From positions 4,295,001-4,359,000 of the forward strand of contig NZ_CP021425.1 of the NCBI RefSeq assembly GCF_002162375.1: a stretch of 64,000 bases of DNA, read 5' to 3'. The first letter of the stretch is position 1; each line of letters starts with the position of its first letter. Position numbers and translations under genes: made by a program. The notes below the pieces were generated by a model. The model was not told the origin of the DNA. It searched no databases and saw only the letters and a program-made list of their open reading frames with translations. This document shows positions 63,030 to 64,000 of this stretch, piece by piece. This DNA comes from Oleiphilus messinensis. GTDB taxonomy: Bacteria > Pseudomonadota > Gammaproteobacteria > Pseudomonadales > Oleiphilaceae.

Positions 63030-64000
63030 ATGAAAACCAATATAATTTTAAACGTTGATTCCTATAAAACGTCCCACTACAAACAGTACCCAGACGAAAC
63101 CACTTACGTTTCAAGCTACATTGAATCTCGTGGTGGCGAATATGCTGAAACAGTCTTTTTCGGCTTACAGGCATTCATTAAAGATTATCTATGCACACCG
63201 GTTACCCGTGATGATATTGAGGAAGCCGCCAGTCTATTAAGCGCACATGGGGTGCCATTCAATCGGGATGGCTGGGAATACATCGTGTCTCAGCACCACG
63301 GCAAGCTCCCCATCGAGATCAGGTCGGTGGCAGAGGGCCTGGTCGTGCCAACCCACAACGTATTGTTGCAAATCTGCAATACAGATCCAAATTGTGCCTG
63401 GTTAACCAGCTATATGGAAACCGCGTTACTGAGAGCGATTTGGTACCCAACGACCGTTGCAACTGTATCACGAGAATGCAAGAAAGTTATTCAACAGTAT
63501 CTTCAAACCACAGCAGACGACTTAAGCGGTCTGCCATTCAAGTTGCACGACTTTGGCGCTCGGGGGGCGAGCTCTGAAGAAACGGCAGCATTGGGCGGTG
63601 CTGCTCATTTGGTCAACTTTCAGGGCACCGATACACTCAGCGGCATATTGGCAGCAAAACGCTTTTACGGTGAAGCCATGGCAGGCTTTTCGATTCCGGC
63701 CGCCGAACACAGCACGATTACTTGTTGGGGGCGAGCACGGGAACGGGACGCCTATGAAAATATGCTGAACCAATTTGCACAACCGGGTATGACTGTAGCG
63801 GTTGTAAGTGATTCGTACGATTTATGGCATGCGATAGATAATATCTGGGGCGATGAGTTACGCGACAAAGTTATACAAAGTGGCGGTACCTTGGTGATCC
63901 GGCCAGATAGTGGAGACCCGGTCGAAGTTGTCTGTAAAACCATCCAGAGATTGATGAATCGATTCGGCTACAGGGTAAACGGAAAAGGATATCGAGTCTT
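63030..64000 (+). CDS. nadV: Nicotinamide phosphoribosyltransferase (truncated by window end)
   Basis: The first 323 codons of a gene that runs off the window. The product is NadV, which joins nicotinamide to PRPP to give NMN, the route that keeps the amide. Seen: MKTNIILNVDSYKTSHYKQY (typical family start), HDFGARGASSEE, AAEHSTITCWGRA, VSDSYDLW and VIRPDSGDP, all active-site regions. ATG 63030 follows GGAGGAG by seven to eight bases. Together with NadM upstream it makes a two-step salvage pathway. The full family is about 460 residues, so about 140 are missing here. Confidence 0.95.
   Translation, partial: MKTNIILNVDSYKTSHYKQYPDETTYVSSYIESRGGEYAETVFFGLQAFIKDYLCTPVTRDDIEEAASLLSAHGVPFNRDGWEYIVSQHHGKLPIEIRSVAEGLVVPTHNVLLQICNTDPNCAWLTSYMETALLRAIWYPTTVATVSRECKKVIQQYLQTTADDLSGLPFKLHDFGARGASSEETAALGGAAHLVNFQGTDTLSGILAAKRFYGEAMAGFSIPAAEHSTITCWGRARERDAYENMLNQFAQPGMTVAVVSDSYDLWHAIDNIWGDELRDKVIQSGGTLVIRPDSGDPVEVVCKTIQRLMNRFGYRVNGKGYRV

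Noticed and set aside
1-64000. CRISPR arrays, tRNA or rRNA genes, intact insertion sequences
   Set aside because: I looked for regularly spaced repeats, cloverleaf-like dyads and full transposases and found none; short RNAs could be missed by eye.

Overview
The window looks like chromosome from a free-living, probably aquatic gammaproteobacterium of moderate GC content. Reasons: an FklB-type isomerase, an EfpL (YeiP) translation factor, malate synthase G, a type II NADH dehydrogenase, outer membrane phospholipase A, CreA, many two-component and cyclic-di-GMP proteins, and plain gammaproteobacterial Shine-Dalgarno sites. I cannot name the genus from sequence alone. No tRNA, rRNA, CRISPR array or intact insertion sequence was seen.

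Layout. 0-4 kb: a glycosyltransferase, an EAL-HDOD protein and FklB. 4.1-7.4 kb: a visibly AT-rich island with a HerA-like ATPase and a predicted PD-(D/E)XK nuclease (a two-gene defence-type module), flanked by the decayed end of an IS110-type transposase. 8-16 kb: a lipoprotein, malate synthase G, a short flagellin, an orphan NarX-like kinase, an SDR and a DUF1653 protein. 16-27.5 kb: envelope and signalling genes (TPR protein, a giant PilZ-DUF1631-GGDEF-EAL protein, a coiled-coil membrane protein, CreA, a TPR lipoprotein and an OmpR/EnvZ-type pair). 27.6-30.7 kb: EfpL, then an ECF sigma factor convergent with a Ser/Thr kinase, then a TetR regulator. 31-33 kb: a divergent trpB-trpA pair. 33-48.8 kb: NDH-2, phospholipase A, an EF-hand protein, a neutral ceramidase, a di-haem peroxidase, a large PAS-GGDEF-EAL sensor, a hydrolase, an MBL-fold lipoprotein, a TauE exporter and a MATE pump.

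48.8-59.3 kb holds the most unusual system: one minus-strand run of Anbu-type proteasome homologue, transglutaminase-DUF2126 protein, fused ATP-grasp/alpha-E protein, transglutaminase, ATP-grasp and alpha-E, followed by dodecin. The genes are almost all overlapping or a few bases apart. Family knowledge suggests amide-bond ligases acting with peptidases to make or edit an unknown peptide or peptide tag. Upstream and divergent from it is an unlisted 37-codon gene with a very strong ribosome binding site, a sigma-54-like promoter motif and a hairpin downstream.

60.4-64 kb: a DUF2325 protein behind a near-perfect Fur box, then an NAD salvage pair (NadM-Nudix and NadV, the latter cut by the window end) with a hairpin over the nadV ribosome binding site.
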